Of a stretch of 64,000 nt of DNA, positions 37,505 to 50,200 are shown one piece after another. Below the pieces are notes generated by a model. That model was given only the letters and a program-made list of their open reading frames with translations. It was not told the origin of the DNA and searched no databases. Source of the DNA: Mimachlamys varia (Eukaryota; Mollusca; Bivalvia; Pectinida; Pectinidae); contig OX392528.1 of the NCBI GenBank assembly GCA_947623455.1, positions 882,001 through 946,000 of the forward strand, given 5' to 3'. Numbering within the stretch: position 1 is the first letter of the stretch; each line of letters begins with the position of its first letter. The position numbers were made by a program, and so were the translations under genes.

Positions 37505-38136
37505 ATATAAGTAAAACCCAACTTACTCCAACCCGTTTTACTCGAATATCCCTCATTCGTCGAACTGTTGGCTTACTCCCGACCAAGTTCGTAAATATCC
37601 AACCAACATCGGATTACTCGAATACCATGTATTCCTCGAACTATTGATCAGGACCCCATGAGTTCGAGTAAGTGCGGTTTTACTGTATTCCTCGAACTAT
37701 TGATCAGGACCCCATGAGTTCGAGTAAGTGCGGTTTTACTGTATTCCTCGAACTATTGATCAGGTCCCCATGAGTTCGAGTAAGTGCGGTTTTACTGTAT
37801 TCCTCGAACTATTGATCAGGACCCCATGAGTTCGAGTAAGTGCGGTTTTACTGTATTCCTCGAACTATTGATCAGGACCCCATGAGTTCGAGTAAGTGCG
37901 GTTTTACTGTATTCCTCGAACTATTGAGCAGGTCCCCATGAGTTCGAGTAAGTGCGGTTTTACTGTATTCCTCAAACTATTGATCAGGACCCCATGAGTT
38001 CGAGTAAGTGCGGTTTTACTGTATTCCTCGAACTATTGATCAGGTCCCCATGAGTTCGAGTAAGTGCGGTTTTACTGTATTCCTCGAACTATTGATCAGG
38101 ACCCCATAAGTTCGAGTAAGTGCGGTTTTACTGTTT
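37505..38136. mobile_element. pogo/Tigger-like MITE with an amplified right end
   Basis: The left end at about 37,509 reads AGTAAAACCCAACTTACTCC. The right end, read on the opposite strand, gives CAGTAAAACCGCACTTACTC. These match at 20 of 23 positions over the alignable arms and lie in inverted orientation. CAGTAAAACC termini followed by TTACTCGAA-type sequence are typical of pogo/Tigger-type Tc1-mariner relatives. No transposase frame is present, so this would be a non-autonomous element. The right part is repeated nine times. TA dinucleotides flank the ends, but a unique target duplication cannot be assigned because of the array. Confidence 0.6.
37631..38136. repeat. Minisatellite, 56-bp unit built from a transposon end
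   Basis: Nine copies of a 56-bp unit; the start ATTCCTCGAACTATTGATCA recurs at 37,631 and 37,687. Each unit ends in the inverse of the terminal repeat CAGTAAAACCGCACTTACTC. The copies differ at only a few positions (GGACCCC/GGTCCCC), so expansion is recent. Confidence 0.93.
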
Positions 38137-38979
38137 ATTCGCGCGTCATTGCTGAAACAAACAACTATTTCGTTATCAATTTCTTCCAGGTTTACAAGTT
38201 GCTGGCAATCTTTAGTCGACATTACCTCACTATAAAGTATATGACAGTTTCATATAGAAGAGGCTTGGGTTTCAATTACAATTCCAATAACATATTCTTC
38301 TCATATGAAGAAATATAACCCGGAACATTAGACATATAGAACATATTTCTACGGAAAGTAAGACTTCCCGTCTCCGACCAGATCAAGCATCTACACTTGT
38401 GACAGGGGAATGGAATTTAAAAAGCTTCAACGAAAAAAAAAGTTTTGTCTTATGAAAGGGAAGATTTCCTGGATAAGATACGTAGAGCAGACGACACGCA
38501 TCCGACACCGCGGCAACAAAACCCACATTGGAAGTGACACTGGCGTTAACGACAAGACGACAGGATCGTCGTCCGAGACTCCATACCTATAAAACGACAC
38601 TAATATCGACCAATAAACGGGGGTCAGTGTTTAAAGTGTTCGACTGACGGATGTAAATATCAAACATCAGTGTGCTATCGACGCTTAAATAGGATAGGAC
38701 ATTCTTGCTTTTGATCTGAGAGTTACGGAGATTTGATCCTTTTGCGGCTGGAATCTCTGTTATTTTGGGTATCCCTTCATCGAAAACGATTGGGGAAGTT
38801 TGATGTACTCTTACGATTTTGTTTACAGAAAGCATTATCGATTCCATCAAGTACGACATACCTGAACAGAATTGACTTATTAATTATACAGGTGCATTTC
38901 ATTGGAGTCACACCTTCTACCAATTGATACCTGTTATGAATTATCACCAAACAGACATACGTTAAAAGCAAGTAGTATG
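38137..38979. other. Unique spacer
   Basis: About 840 bp without repeats or a recognised gene; open frames are 90 codons or fewer on both strands and have no family resemblance. Confidence 0.5.
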
Positions 38980-40056
38980 TCACCTACCAGTCCCAAATGT
39001 CACCTACCAGTCCACAATGTCACCTATCAGTCCAAAATGACACCTACCAGTCCACAATGACACCTACCAGTCCACAATGACACCTATCAGTCCAAAATGT
39101 CACCTACCAGTCCACAATGACACCTACCAGTCCACAATGTCACCTACCAGTCCACAATGTTACCTATCAGTCCACAATGTCACCTACCAGTCCCCAATGT
39201 CACCTACCAGTCCACAATGTCACCTAACAGTCCACAATGACACCTACCAGTCCACAATGACACCTACCAGTCCACAATGTTACCTATCAGTCCATAATGA
39301 CACCTATCAGTCTACAATGACACCTACCAGTCCACAATGACACCTACCAGTCCACAATGACACCTACCAGTCCACAATGACACCTACCAGTCCACAATGA
39401 TACCTAACAATACACAATGTCACCTATCAGTCCATAATGACACCTATCAGTCCACAATGACACCTTCCAGTCCATAATGACACCTACCAGTCCACAATGA
39501 CACCTACCAGTCCACAATGACACCTACCAGTCCACAATGACACCTACCAGTCCACAATGTCACCTACCAGTCCACAATGACACCTATCAGTCCATAATGA
39601 CACCTACCAGTCCACAATGACACCTATCAGTCCATAATGACACCTATCAGTCCATAATGACACCTACCAGTCCACAATGTCACCTACCAGTCCCCAATGT
39701 CACCTACCAGTCCCCAATGACACCTACCAGTCCCCAATGTCACCTACCAGTCCACAATGACATCTACCAGTCCACAATGACACCTACCAGTCCACAATGT
39801 TACCTATCAGTCCATAATGACACCTACCAGTCCACAATGACACCTACCAGTCCACAATGACACCTTACAATACACAATGTCACCTACCAGTCCACAATGT
39901 CACCTACCAGTCCACAATGACATCTACCAGTCCACAATGTCACCTACCAGTCCCCAATGACACCTACCAGTCCACAATGTCACCTACCAGTCCACAATGA
40001 CATCTACCAGTCCACAATGTTACCTATCAGTCCACAATGTCACCTACCATTCCACG
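38980..40056. repeat. Minisatellite, 20-bp unit
   Basis: About 54 copies of CACCTACCAGTCCACAATGA with TGT for TGA, TATCAG for TACCAG and CATAAT for CACAAT variants. Phase is strictly kept at 20 bp through almost the whole array. In frames avoiding the TGA variant, short open frames of the kind MTPTSPQCHL appear. Confidence 0.97.
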
Positions 40057-40171
40057 ATACGAGCGGACTTGCCCCTTTCCAGTTGTCGTCTATACGAGCG
40101 GACTTGCCCCTTTCCAGTTGCCGGCGATACGAGCGGACTTGTCCCTTTTCAGCTGTCGGCGACACGAGCGG
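40057..40171. repeat. Short tandem repeat, about 35-bp unit
   Basis: Three and a half copies containing ACGAGCGGACTTGCCCCTTT, with growing divergence to the right. It joins the 20-bp array at CACGATACG and is much more GC-rich than its neighbours. Confidence 0.9.
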
Positions 40172-40461
40172 ACTCCCAGCAGACACCTGTCATTGTTTGA
40201 CCGTGAAGCTTGTTGTTTGCAATCATTGTGGTCAATTAGTCTTGGTCAAGCGGCAGTCTTCCCGTCTGACGGATGTCTGCTGTCGCCTTAACTGTCCTCA
40301 AAAGTGTAAACCTCGAGATTTCAGACGTTTTTTGACGCACATGGAAGACGTCGTGTCAGTCAACATACGTAAAGGGACGACAATATATTGTACATAAACA
40401 TGTTTACTACTTGTTAAACCAATTGGGACTACCGGAGACAAGCTATGTGACAGCGCCGACA
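40172..40461. other. Short unique spacer
   Basis: About 290 bp between two arrays. A plus frame entering from the arrays passes through it and shows several Cys residues (VCNHCGQLV), but this is too short and isolated to call a zinc-binding gene. Confidence 0.4.
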
Positions 40462-41042
40462 ACGTCACCTGATCCTTGTCAGGAACACAGGGACCGGACA
40501 CATGAACGTAGTCAGGGACACAGGGAGCGGACACCTGATCCTTGTCAGGGACACAGGGAGCGGACACCTGATCCTTGTCAGGGACACAGGGAGCGGACAC
40601 CTGATCCTTGTCAGGGACACAGGGAGTGGACACCTGAACATAGTCAGGGACACAGGGAGCGGACACCTGATCCTTGTCAGGGACACAGGGAGCGGACACC
40701 TGATCCTTGTCAGGGACACAGGGACCGGACACATGAACGTAGTCAGGGACACAGGGAGCGGACACCTGATCCTTGTCAGGGACACAGGGAGCGGACACCT
40801 GATCCTTGTCAGGGACACAGGGAGTGGACACCTGAACATAGTCAGGGACACAGGGAGCGGACACCTGATCCTTGTCAGGGACACAGGGAGCGGACACCTG
40901 ATCCTTGTCAGGGACACAGGGAGCGGACACCTGATCCTTGTCAGGGACACAGGGAGCGGATACCTGATCCTTGTCAGGGACACAGGGACCGGACACCTGA
41001 ACATAGTCAGGGACACAGGGAGCGGGCATCTGAACGTAGTGT
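40462..41042. repeat. Minisatellite, 33-bp unit with higher-order order
   Basis: About 17 copies with the core CCTTGTCAGGGACACAGGG. Variant units (CATGAACGTAG, CCTGAACATAG, GAGTGGACA, GACCGGACA) recur in the same order. CATGAACGTAG is at units 2 and 9, so there is a seven-unit (about 231-bp) higher-order period. In frame on both strands, hence open frames of 180-243 codons (VPDKDQVSAPC period on minus). Confidence 0.95.
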
Positions 41043-42746
41043 AGATATTTGACCCCTGTGTATATCTCTGGCCCAGTGTATATCTCTTGTCCCGGTGTAC
41101 ATCTCTAGCCTCTGTGCATATCTCTGGTCCTTGTATATCTATGGCTCCAGTGTGTTAATATCTGGTCCCTGTGTATATATCTAGTCCCTGTGTATATCTC
41201 TGGCCCCTGTGTGTATATATCTGGTCCCTGTGTATATCTCTGGCCCCTGTGTATATCTCTGGTCCTTGTATATCTCTGGCTCCGGTGTGTATATCTCTGG
41301 GTCCGGTGTATATCTCTGGTCTCTGTGTATATCTCTGGTCCCTGTGTATATCTCTGGCCCCTGTGTATACCTCTGGCCCCTGTGTATATCTCTGGTCCTT
41401 GTATATCTCTGGCTCCGGTGTGTATATCTCTGGTTCCTGTGTATATCTCTGGTCCCTGTGTATATCTCTGGCCCCTGTGTATATCACTGGCCCCTGGGTA
41501 GATCTATGGCTCCAGTGTGTTTATATCTGGTCCCTGTGTATATATCTAGTCCCTGTGTATATCTCTGGCCCCTGTGTATATCACTGGCCCCAGGGTAGAT
41601 CTATGGCTCCGGTGTATATCTCTGGTCCCTGTGTATATATCTGGTCCCTGTGTATACCTCTGGCCCCTGTGTATATCTCTGGTCCCTGTGTATATCTCTG
41701 GCCCCTGTGTATATCTCTGGCCCCTGTGTATATCTCTGGTCCTTGTATATCTCTGGCTCCGGTGTGTATATCTCTGGTTCCTGTGTATATCTCTGGTCCC
41801 TGTGTATATCTCTGGCCCTTGTGTATATCACTGGCCCCTGGGTAGATCTATGGCTCCAGTGTGTTTATATCTGGTCCCTGTGTATATATCTAGTCCCTGT
41901 GTATATCTCTGGCCCCTGTGTATATCACTGGCCCCTGTGTATATCACTGGCCCCAGGGTAGATCTATGGCTCCGGTGTGTATATATCTGGTCCCTGTGTA
42001 TACCTCTGGCCCCTGTGTATATCTCTGGCCCCTGTGTATACCTCTGGTCCCTGTGTATACCTCTGGCCCCTGTATATCTCTGGCTCCGGTGTGTATATCT
42101 CTGGCTCCGGTGTGTATATCTCTGGCTCCGGTGTGTATATCTCTGGTCCCTGTGTATATCTCTGGCCCCTGTGTATATCTCTGGTCCCTGTGTATATATC
42201 TGGCCCATGTATATATCTCTGGTCCCGGTGTATATCTCTGGTCCCTGTGTATATCTCTGGCCCCTGTGTATATCTCTGGGCCCTGTGTATATCTCTGGTT
42301 CCGGTGTGTATATCTCTGGTCCCTGTGTATATCTCTGGTCCCTGTGAATATCTTTGGCCCTTTGTGTATATCTCTGGCCCCTGTGTATATATCTAGCCCC
42401 TGTGTATATCACTGGCCCATGTGTATATCTCTGGCCCCTGTGTATATCTCTGGCCCGGTGTATATCTCTGGCTCCAGTGTGTATATATCTGGTCCCTGTG
42501 TATATATCTGGCCCCTGGGTAGATCTCTGGATCCACCGTGTATATCTATGGTCCCGGTTTATATCTCTGGCCCTGTGTGTATATCTCTGGCCTCTTGGTA
42601 GATCTCTGGCCCCTGGGTAGATCTCTGGTCCCTGTATATCTCTGGCTCCACTGTGTATATCTCTGGCCTCTTGGTAGATCTCTGGCCTCTTGGTAGATCT
42701 CTGGTCCCTGTATATCTCTGGCTCCACTGTGTATATCTCTGGCCAC
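41043..42746. repeat. Minisatellite, 19-bp unit
   Basis: About 88 copies of TCTCTGGTCCCTGTGTATA, mostly alternating GGTCCC and GGCCCC. Variant blocks with GGTAGATCTATGGCTCC recur 344 bp apart (GATCTATGGC at 41,501 and 41,845), a second-level duplication. Open frames up to 317 codons on both strands come from the unit. It has no similarity to the 19-bp array at 7.5 kb. Confidence 0.97.
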
Positions 42747-43195
42747 TGTGGTGATGGAGTGAGGATTGAGGAATGTGACATTGACGGTGCAGGGATATAG
42801 TTATCTCAATTAACGTCGGTAATTAATGAGCGCTTTCTGTGGCAATGTAACACGCTCAGCGAGACGTAGACGATCCGTAGCTATCCTGACAAGGTGAAGG
42901 AGCTCAGGTGTCCTCGTGAAAACCTACTAGCATACAAACCATCTCGGGATCAAATAGTCTCGTATACTGCCGAAAACTTGCCCATGCTACCAGTCGCCTC
43001 GCGCCCGATATGCAGCTATTGTGTTATTTAATTCAAATATATTGGTTATCGATAGAAACATGCCCGATATCTGAACGTGAAATTGACGACTTTCACAAGG
43101 TCATCGTTACTTAATAACCCAAACTGATCCTTCTACTATTTTATAATATGTCATCAACAAACATAAGTTCTGTATATGTTTTATAAGGACGCCGC
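42747..43195. other. Unique spacer
   Basis: About 450 bp, no repeat or gene recognised. Confidence 0.5.
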
Positions 43196-43335
43196 TAAGG
43201 GACCAGCTGTTGTTTTCGCGGTGGAGGAAACCCACGGGGGTCACCACCGTACAAATAGGACATCGCTCTCGTTCTTCCGCCAACGCTAGGGATCGAACCG
43301 GAATCCTTGAGAGAGCAAGAGGTCTGAAGGTCATA
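43196..43335 (-). mobile_element. Possible degenerate tRNA-derived SINE
   Basis: On the minus strand a perfect B-box-like GGTTCGATCCC is present (about 43,290-43,300). Downstream a GTGGGTTTCCTCC string resembles the body of the SINE at 13.9 kb. I find no convincing A box at the expected distance, so the call is tentative; a decayed SINE or a chance B box are both possible. Confidence 0.35.
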
Positions 43336-43435
43336 CTTAATTGTAAACAGTAGCACGATGACTGGGACCGACATTTCTGGAAAGTAATCTGTATGAAATC
43401 CTATCTTTAAATTATGTATGGCTCATACAGATTTT

Positions 43436-43560
43436 TCATACCAAAATTCAAGCACGTTTCAAGGATTTGCAAGCAAATTCAAGCACCTTTCCAGTAGTGA
43501 CCCAAATTCAGGCAATTTTCAAGCACTGTCCCCAAATTCAAGCACTTTTCGTTTTCTATG
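43436..43560. repeat. Degenerate short repeat, CAAATTCAAGCAC motif
   Basis: The phrase AAATTCAAGCAC with TTTC following occurs five or six times with irregular spacing of about 20-35 bp. It may be a decayed minisatellite or part of an unrecognised transposon end. Confidence 0.55.
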
Positions 43561-43611
43561 TGAACTATGTTATGGTAATATTTATATCTTGCGTTGTGTT
43601 TTAGTTGCAGG

Positions 43612-43795
43612 ATGATTGCGGACAGGGTGTTGTCGGATGGCATTCGATGCCGCACTTGCCTTTCACCAAGGCGCCGGGGGTTCGATCAATTCCTCGATCC
43701 GACGTAAAAGGTATGGGCTCACGTGCCCGACCACGTGAGTTTGTGGGGCCTAATACCCCAAAATTAAGGCAAGCTTATATAATAACGAAGCGTGC
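43612..43795 (+). mobile_element. Degenerate SINE copy, plus strand
   Basis: CGCACTTGCCTTTCACCAAG at 43,651-43,670 is shared with the SINE at 13.9 kb. It is followed by a B-box-like GGTTCGATC, then by GTATGGGCTCACGTGCCCGA and CCACGTGAG, which also match that element. The A box is lost and the 3' body is replaced or diverged after about 43,740, so it is an old copy. Confidence 0.7.
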
Positions 43796-45950
43796 GCTAC
43801 CCTGTAATCCATAAAAAATTGACAAGCTGACGCTGTGTGCGGCACTCGTTGTAAGATCATACAATAACATGATATAGAATATTAGTGACACTTTATACAA
43901 TAAGAATACTGACAATAATAAACTCTATACTGCCACGTGATGCACAGCCAATTTAATGTTTGAGGACTGAAATCGGTGTTGTACATTAAAACTGAAACAA
44001 TCGGAAGCTCTTACTCTGACAAGTCTATCCTACGTACCAACCTGTTAGTGTGTTTACTGCGGACAATGTCGATTTGGGATGTTTTAAATTATACACGTAC
44101 TAATCCCCCATCTTTGGTAGACAGGCACCGCCATACCAGGGATTGGTAGAATTACTAGCGAGATACTCCACATATTTGGGATCGCTATCACCAGGGTAAC
44201 AATTAGTTAATCCTTAATCTGATTGTGTTCAGATAGGAGGAGGTGTTAGGGCCATGAGAAAGTCGTCTTGGTACCTCATGTACTGTTGGAGTCTCGCAAA
44301 TTTAAAACAGTCACGTGACTTCAGACGAGACTGCCAACAAAGTGACCGTTTATAAAACGGAATTACAGACACACCTTTATTAATTAGATAGCTGCATGAC
44401 CTGTGAAAGTGAGGTTAACAGGGAGAGAGTTTATAGAGGGACGAGTACGAACACTCCGGAACTCCTGGAAGACCTCTAAATAAAGCCGACGCGTGTCCTA
44501 AAACGAACGAGTCCTGTACTTCAGCAAGAATGTTCAATGAGCGAGACACGACTTTGACCTTCCTTAACGAACTGTTAAGCACCTTCATTAATCACGTGGG
44601 TGCTGGGTTAATTATAGATAGGACGTAAACTGTAAGGCGCCAACTTGTTGTTTTAATTTAAGGAACTACCTCTCCTCAGTAATGCAAACTGAACGAGCTT
44701 GTTTTCATTGTCATTTATTTAAAAAAAAACCCAGATTTTCCGAAGTCTTATCTGTTTCTGCTCTGCATCCCGCACACAAACTGGAGACCGGAGTACCTGG
44801 TATAACAGAGTACAGGTCGGACAGTACGTTGAGTACAACTATTGGCTGACCTATCTGACAAGGTCATTGCTGTACATCAACGACCTTGAAATAATATACA
44901 ACCATTTCATTTATATTTGATGTGTATTCTCTTTGATATTGTGGTTGTAATTGCTTATTTTTCACAAGTTGTTATTTTTATTTCACAAAGAAACGACCTA
45001 TGCTAAGTCATGCCACGTGTTTTTCAAGTTTGGTGTTTTTCATTATTCCTGGTCTGACCTCGGCGGTCGGCCGCTTTGTACACTCTTTGTTTGTAATATG
45101 CTGTATAAGTTGCGGGTTCATCAACTGGTACACATCTGCTCTTAATCCCCTTAGTTCGTACAGAGGCTGCTTGCTGTCTTATCTCAGCGCCTATTATTAA
45201 ATCAAGTTGTTTGTGACGACCTAACACAGCGTTTAAACTCGGCTTTATATTGACCATTGAAACAGAATTAGTCAATTGATATGTTTTTGGAGTCCTGTAA
45301 TCAGGGCCGCGACTTTAGTTAAAACCGCAATAACAGGAAGTTGTAGAAACTGTATACGACTGTAGACGGTTTTGTTGGAACTATCTTCATCAACACATAT
45401 ATATTTACACTGTCAAGTTTTGTTATTTTTCCCAAAGAAATGTCTGATTTCCACCTAAACAGTTTAAAAAATGAACGTCTTTAACCATCCTCACTACTGG
45501 TATTGCCGTATTAGATGTCCAGTTACTCTCGTGTGAAGGACTGTTTTATCAAAACAAGACAATAAAACGCTGCCACTACGATATACCGTTACCGATTACC
45601 GAACACCACAATTATCTACGCCGTTTTACCACATTATAAAAGCAGTAAAACCTACGTTAAATAGCGTTTTGGATCGTATTCCAAATAACTGACATGTTTG
45701 TGGTCAATAGTTGATCCTCATCGCTGTATCCTGATCGACCAGGGATCAGAGATCAAGGTTCAGTCAACCGAGCAGCCTCCACAAGCTCCAGACATATTTG
45801 AGCAATGTGAAGAATCGTATGAGATTTAACTCCAGCGATATCATGCACACTATATACATTTTTTGTACATTGTACTGCAATAAGAATACGGTTACTTAGA
45901 CCAAATAGATATGGATAATTTATTAAATTGTAGGCGATATTATTCAATTA
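43796..45950. other. Unique spacer, no recognised gene
   Basis: About 2.15 kb of non-repetitive AT-rich sequence. The open frames (83 codons or fewer) have no family match I can name, and I see no RNA gene. Confidence 0.5.
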
Positions 45951-45951
45951 T

Positions 45952-46051
45952 GGACCTTTGGTGAGGTAAATATTGAATCAAATATTAACCGAGGGCAAGA
46001 CTCGAGGTTGGTATTTTATATTTGATACCATATTAACCAAACCAAAGGTCC
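45952..46051. repeat. Imperfect 100-bp inverted repeat
   Basis: GGACCTTTGGT at 45,952-45,962 is matched by ACCAAAGGTCC at 46,041-46,051. Inside, ATCAAATAT pairs with ATATTTGAT around a central GAGG/CTCGAGG region. The whole can fold back on itself with internal loops. It may be a small foldback/MITE element or a cruciform-forming site. Confidence 0.65.
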
Positions 46052-46539
46052 TTAATTTATATATTAGATATGAAACTTGGTGCGAAAGACTGAAATTTCA
46101 TTGTATCTATCTCGATAAAGCATCACATTTACAGTGGGGCACTGACATCACAATGATCACGACGCAATACTGATTCGGTGTATCTAAAAGAAGAAACATC
46201 AGGTAAATATGACAAAATATGAACATCCACGTGACCATATTTTAGCCAATGAGAAACGAGGAAAGTCGAATCATGATTATCTAATATACGTAATGTACTA
46301 CATTGTAGCTACAGATAACGGAAGATCTGGGCCGGTAATTATGAAACCATTCCATGCTCAAGCATGGACTTTGTGCTTAAGCCAACGTTAATGAAACTCA
46401 CTATAATAAAAAATCAAATGATAACATAGCATAGTATTTGCTTCAAGTCCCCCTCCCAGTCGAATAATTGAAGAAATAAAGATTTAAAACCAAACCAAGA
46501 AAGTTGATCCAATCTTGTATGAACACAAAACCCACGCTT
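46052..46539. other. Unique spacer
   Basis: About 490 bp, without a recognised gene. An AATAAAGATTTAAAACC stretch at about 46,474 resembles a polyadenylation-type signal of a retroposed sequence, but no element could be traced upstream. Confidence 0.4.
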
Positions 46540-46838
46540 AAGTATGCCTGTGATAAAACTAGGCCAACCAGTGATAAAACTAGGCCAAACTGGGATAAAA
46601 CTAGGCCAACCAGTGATAAAACTAGGTCAATATGTGATAAAACTAGGCCAACCTGTGATAAAACTAGGCCAACCAGTGATAAAACTAGGCCAAACTGGGA
46701 TAAAACTAGGCCAACCAGTGATAAAACTAGGTCAATATGTGATAAAACTAGGCCAACCTGTGATAAAACTAGGCCAAACTGTGATGAAACTAGGTCAACC
46801 TGTGATAAAACTAGGCCAAACTGTGATAAAACTAAGAA
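46540..46838. repeat. Minisatellite, 21-bp unit
   Basis: Fourteen copies with AACCAGTGATAAAACTAGGC as the core. The order of variants (GTGAT, TGGGAT, TATGTGAT, CTGTGAT) is repeated once, indicating duplication of a five-unit block. In frame, so both strands are open with a heptapeptide period (KTRPTSD on plus, LVLSQVG on minus). Confidence 0.96.
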
Positions 46839-47253
46839 GCAATTAAGTATGTACAGACCAGCGTAAAGACCGGGTCTTCCGGAGACAACCATCACTTGCT
46901 TCATTGGCGGCACCGACAATCTATGTCGACGGCAAACAATGGCATGTTGGCATATTCAGTGTAGTAACATCGAAACGTGTGTCTTTGATGCAGAATAGGA
47001 ATAATAAACACCCTGCTTATCAAAGCTTGTCTCCAGATTCTGTTTTTGTTGTACTTGGAAATTTTCTCAAATTGTGTGTGGAATGACAAAAAAGGACAGT
47101 AACAGTCTACTAGAAGTCTTCTACACAAATCAAAATGCCGATCAGTCGGAAGCTCGAGGTATTCCATTTCATCCCGGATACGACAGCAGGAGAGTTGGAA
47201 GGTTCCTTCAGTTAGGTATGAGAAGTGTAGTTTTGTATAAACGAAATACTTTT
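46839..47253. other. Unique spacer
   Basis: About 415 bp with an open frame on each strand (121 codons minus, 94 plus, the latter running into the array). Neither shows a recognised domain. Confidence 0.45.
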
Positions 47254-50200
47254 CAGAAACCAACATACATCAGAAATGTCGTAATCCTATCAGAAGCCAT
47301 TATACATCAGAAATTTCGTAATCGTATCAGAAACCAACATACATCAGAAATGTCGTAATCCTATCAGAAACCAGTTTACACCAGAAATGTCGTAATCGTA
47401 TCAGAAACGAACATACACCAGAAATGTCGTAATCGTATCAGAAACGAACATACACCAGAAATGTCGTAATCGTATCAGAAACCAACATACACCAGAAATG
47501 TCGTAATCGTATCAGAAACCAACATTCACCAGAAATGTCGTAATCGTATCAGAAACCAACATACACCAGAAATGTCGTAATCCTATCAGGAACCAGTATA
47601 CACCAGAAATGTCGAATCGTATCAGAAACCAACATACATCAGAAATGTCGTAATCGTATCAGAAACCATTATACATCAGAAATTTCGTAATCGTATCAGA
47701 AACCATCATACACCAGAGATGTCGTAATCCTATCAGAAACCAACATACACCAGAAATGTCGTAATCGTATCAGAAACCATTATACACCAGAAATGTCGTA
47801 ATCCTATCAGAAACCAACATACACCAGAAATGTCGTAATCGTATCTGAAACCATTATACATCAGAAATTTCGTAATCCTATCAGAAACCAACATACACCA
47901 GAAATGTCGTAATCCTATCAGAAACCAACATACACCAGAAATGTCGTAATCGTATCAGAAACCATTATACACCAGAAATTTCGTAATCGTATCAGAAACC
48001 AACATACATCAGAAATGTCGTAATCGTATCAGAAACCATTATTCACCAGAAATGTCGTAATCCTATCAGAGACCAACATTCACCAGAAATGTCGTAATCG
48101 TATCAGAAACCAACATTCACCAGAAATGTCGTAATCCTATCAGAAACCAACATACACCAGAAATGTCGTAATCGTATCAGAAACCAACATTCACCAGAAA
48201 TGTCGTAATCGTATCAGAAACCAGTATACACCAGAAATGTCGTAAACCTATCAGAAACCAACATACACCAGAAATGTCGTTATCCTATCAGAAACCAACA
48301 TACACCAGAAATGTCGTAAACATATCAGAAACCAACAAACACCAGAAATGTCGTAATCCTATCAGATACCAACATACACCAGAAATGTCGTAATCCTATC
48401 AGATACCAACATACACCAGAAATGTCGTAATGGTATCAGAAACCAGCATTCACCAGAAATGTCGTAATCCTATCAGAAACCAACATACACCAGAAATGTC
48501 GTAATCGTATCAGAAACCAACATTTAATAGAAATGTCGTAAGCGTATCAGAAACCAACATACACCAGAAATGTCGTAATCGTATCATCAACCAACATACA
48601 CCTGAAATGTCGTAATCCTATCGGAAACAAACATTCACCAGAAATGACGTAATCGTATCAGAAACCAACATACACCAGAAATGTCGTAATCGTATCAGAA
48701 ACCATTATACACCAGAAATGTCGTAAACCTATCAGAAACTAACATTCACCAGAAATGTCGTTATCCTATCAGAAACCAACATACACCAGAAATGTCGTAA
48801 TCCTATCAGAAACCAACATACACCAGCAATGTCGTAATCCTATCAGAAACCAACATACACCAGAAATGTCGTAATCCTATCAGATACCAACATACACCAG
48901 AAATGTCGTAAACCTATCAGAAACCAGCATTCACCAGAAATGTCGTTATCCTATCAGAAACCAACATTTAATAGAAATGTCGTAATCGTATCAGAAACCA
49001 ACATTTAATAGAAATGTCGTAATCGTATCAGAAACTATCATACACCAGAAATGTCGTAATCGTATCATAAACCAACATACACCTGAAATGTCGTAATCCT
49101 ATCAGAAACAAACATTCACCAGAAATGACGTAATCGTATCAGAAACCAACACACACCAGAAATGTCGTAATCGTATCAGAAACTAACATTCACCAGAAAG
49201 GTCGTAAGCGTATCAGAAACCAACATACACCTGAAATGTCGTAATCTTATCAGAAACAAACATTCACCAGAAATGACGTAATCGTATCAGAAACCAACAC
49301 ACACCAGAAATGTCGTAATCGTATCAGAAACTAACATTCACCAGAAATGTCGTAAGCGTATCAGAAACCAACATACACCAGAAATGACGTAATCGTATGG
49401 GAAGCCATTATACATAAGAACTTTCGTAATCGTATCAGAAACCAACATACACCAGAAATGTCGTAAGCGTATCAGAAACCAACATTTAATAGAAATGTCG
49501 TAAGCGTATCAGAAACCAACATACACCAGAAATGTCGTAATCGTATCATAAACCAACATACACCTGAAATGTCGTAATCCTATCGGAAACAAACATTCAC
49601 CAGAAATGTCGTAATCGTATCAGAAACCAACATACACCAGAAATTTCGTAATCCTATCAGAAACCAACATACACCAGAAATGTCGTTATCCTATCAGAAA
49701 CCAACATACACCAGAAATGTCGTAAACCTATCAGAAACCAACATTCACCAGAAATGTCGTAATCCTATCAGAAACCAGTTAACACCAGAAATGTCGTAAT
49801 CCTATCAGATACCAACATACACCAGAAATGTCGTAATGGTATCAGAAACCAACATACACCAGAAATGTCGTAATCGTATTAGAAACCAGTTTACACCAGA
49901 AATGTCGTAATCGTATCAGAAACCAACATACACCAGAAATGTCGTAATCCTATCAGAAACCATTATACACCAGAAATGTCGTAATCCTATCAGAAACCAG
50001 TTAACACCAGAAATGTCGTAATCCTATCAGAAACCATTATACACCAGAAATGTCGTAATCCTATCAGAAACCAGTTAACACCAGAAATGTCGTAATCGTA
50101 TCAGAAACCATTATACACCAGAAATGTCGTAATCCTATCAGAAACCAGTTAACACTAGACATTTCGTAATCGTATCAGAAACCAACATTTACCAGAAATG

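Noticed and set aside
40298..42781. Long open frames of 180-317 codons on both strands
   Set aside because: They follow from 33-bp and 19-bp units that lack stop codons. Overlapping frames on opposite strands cannot all be genes, and none has a domain.
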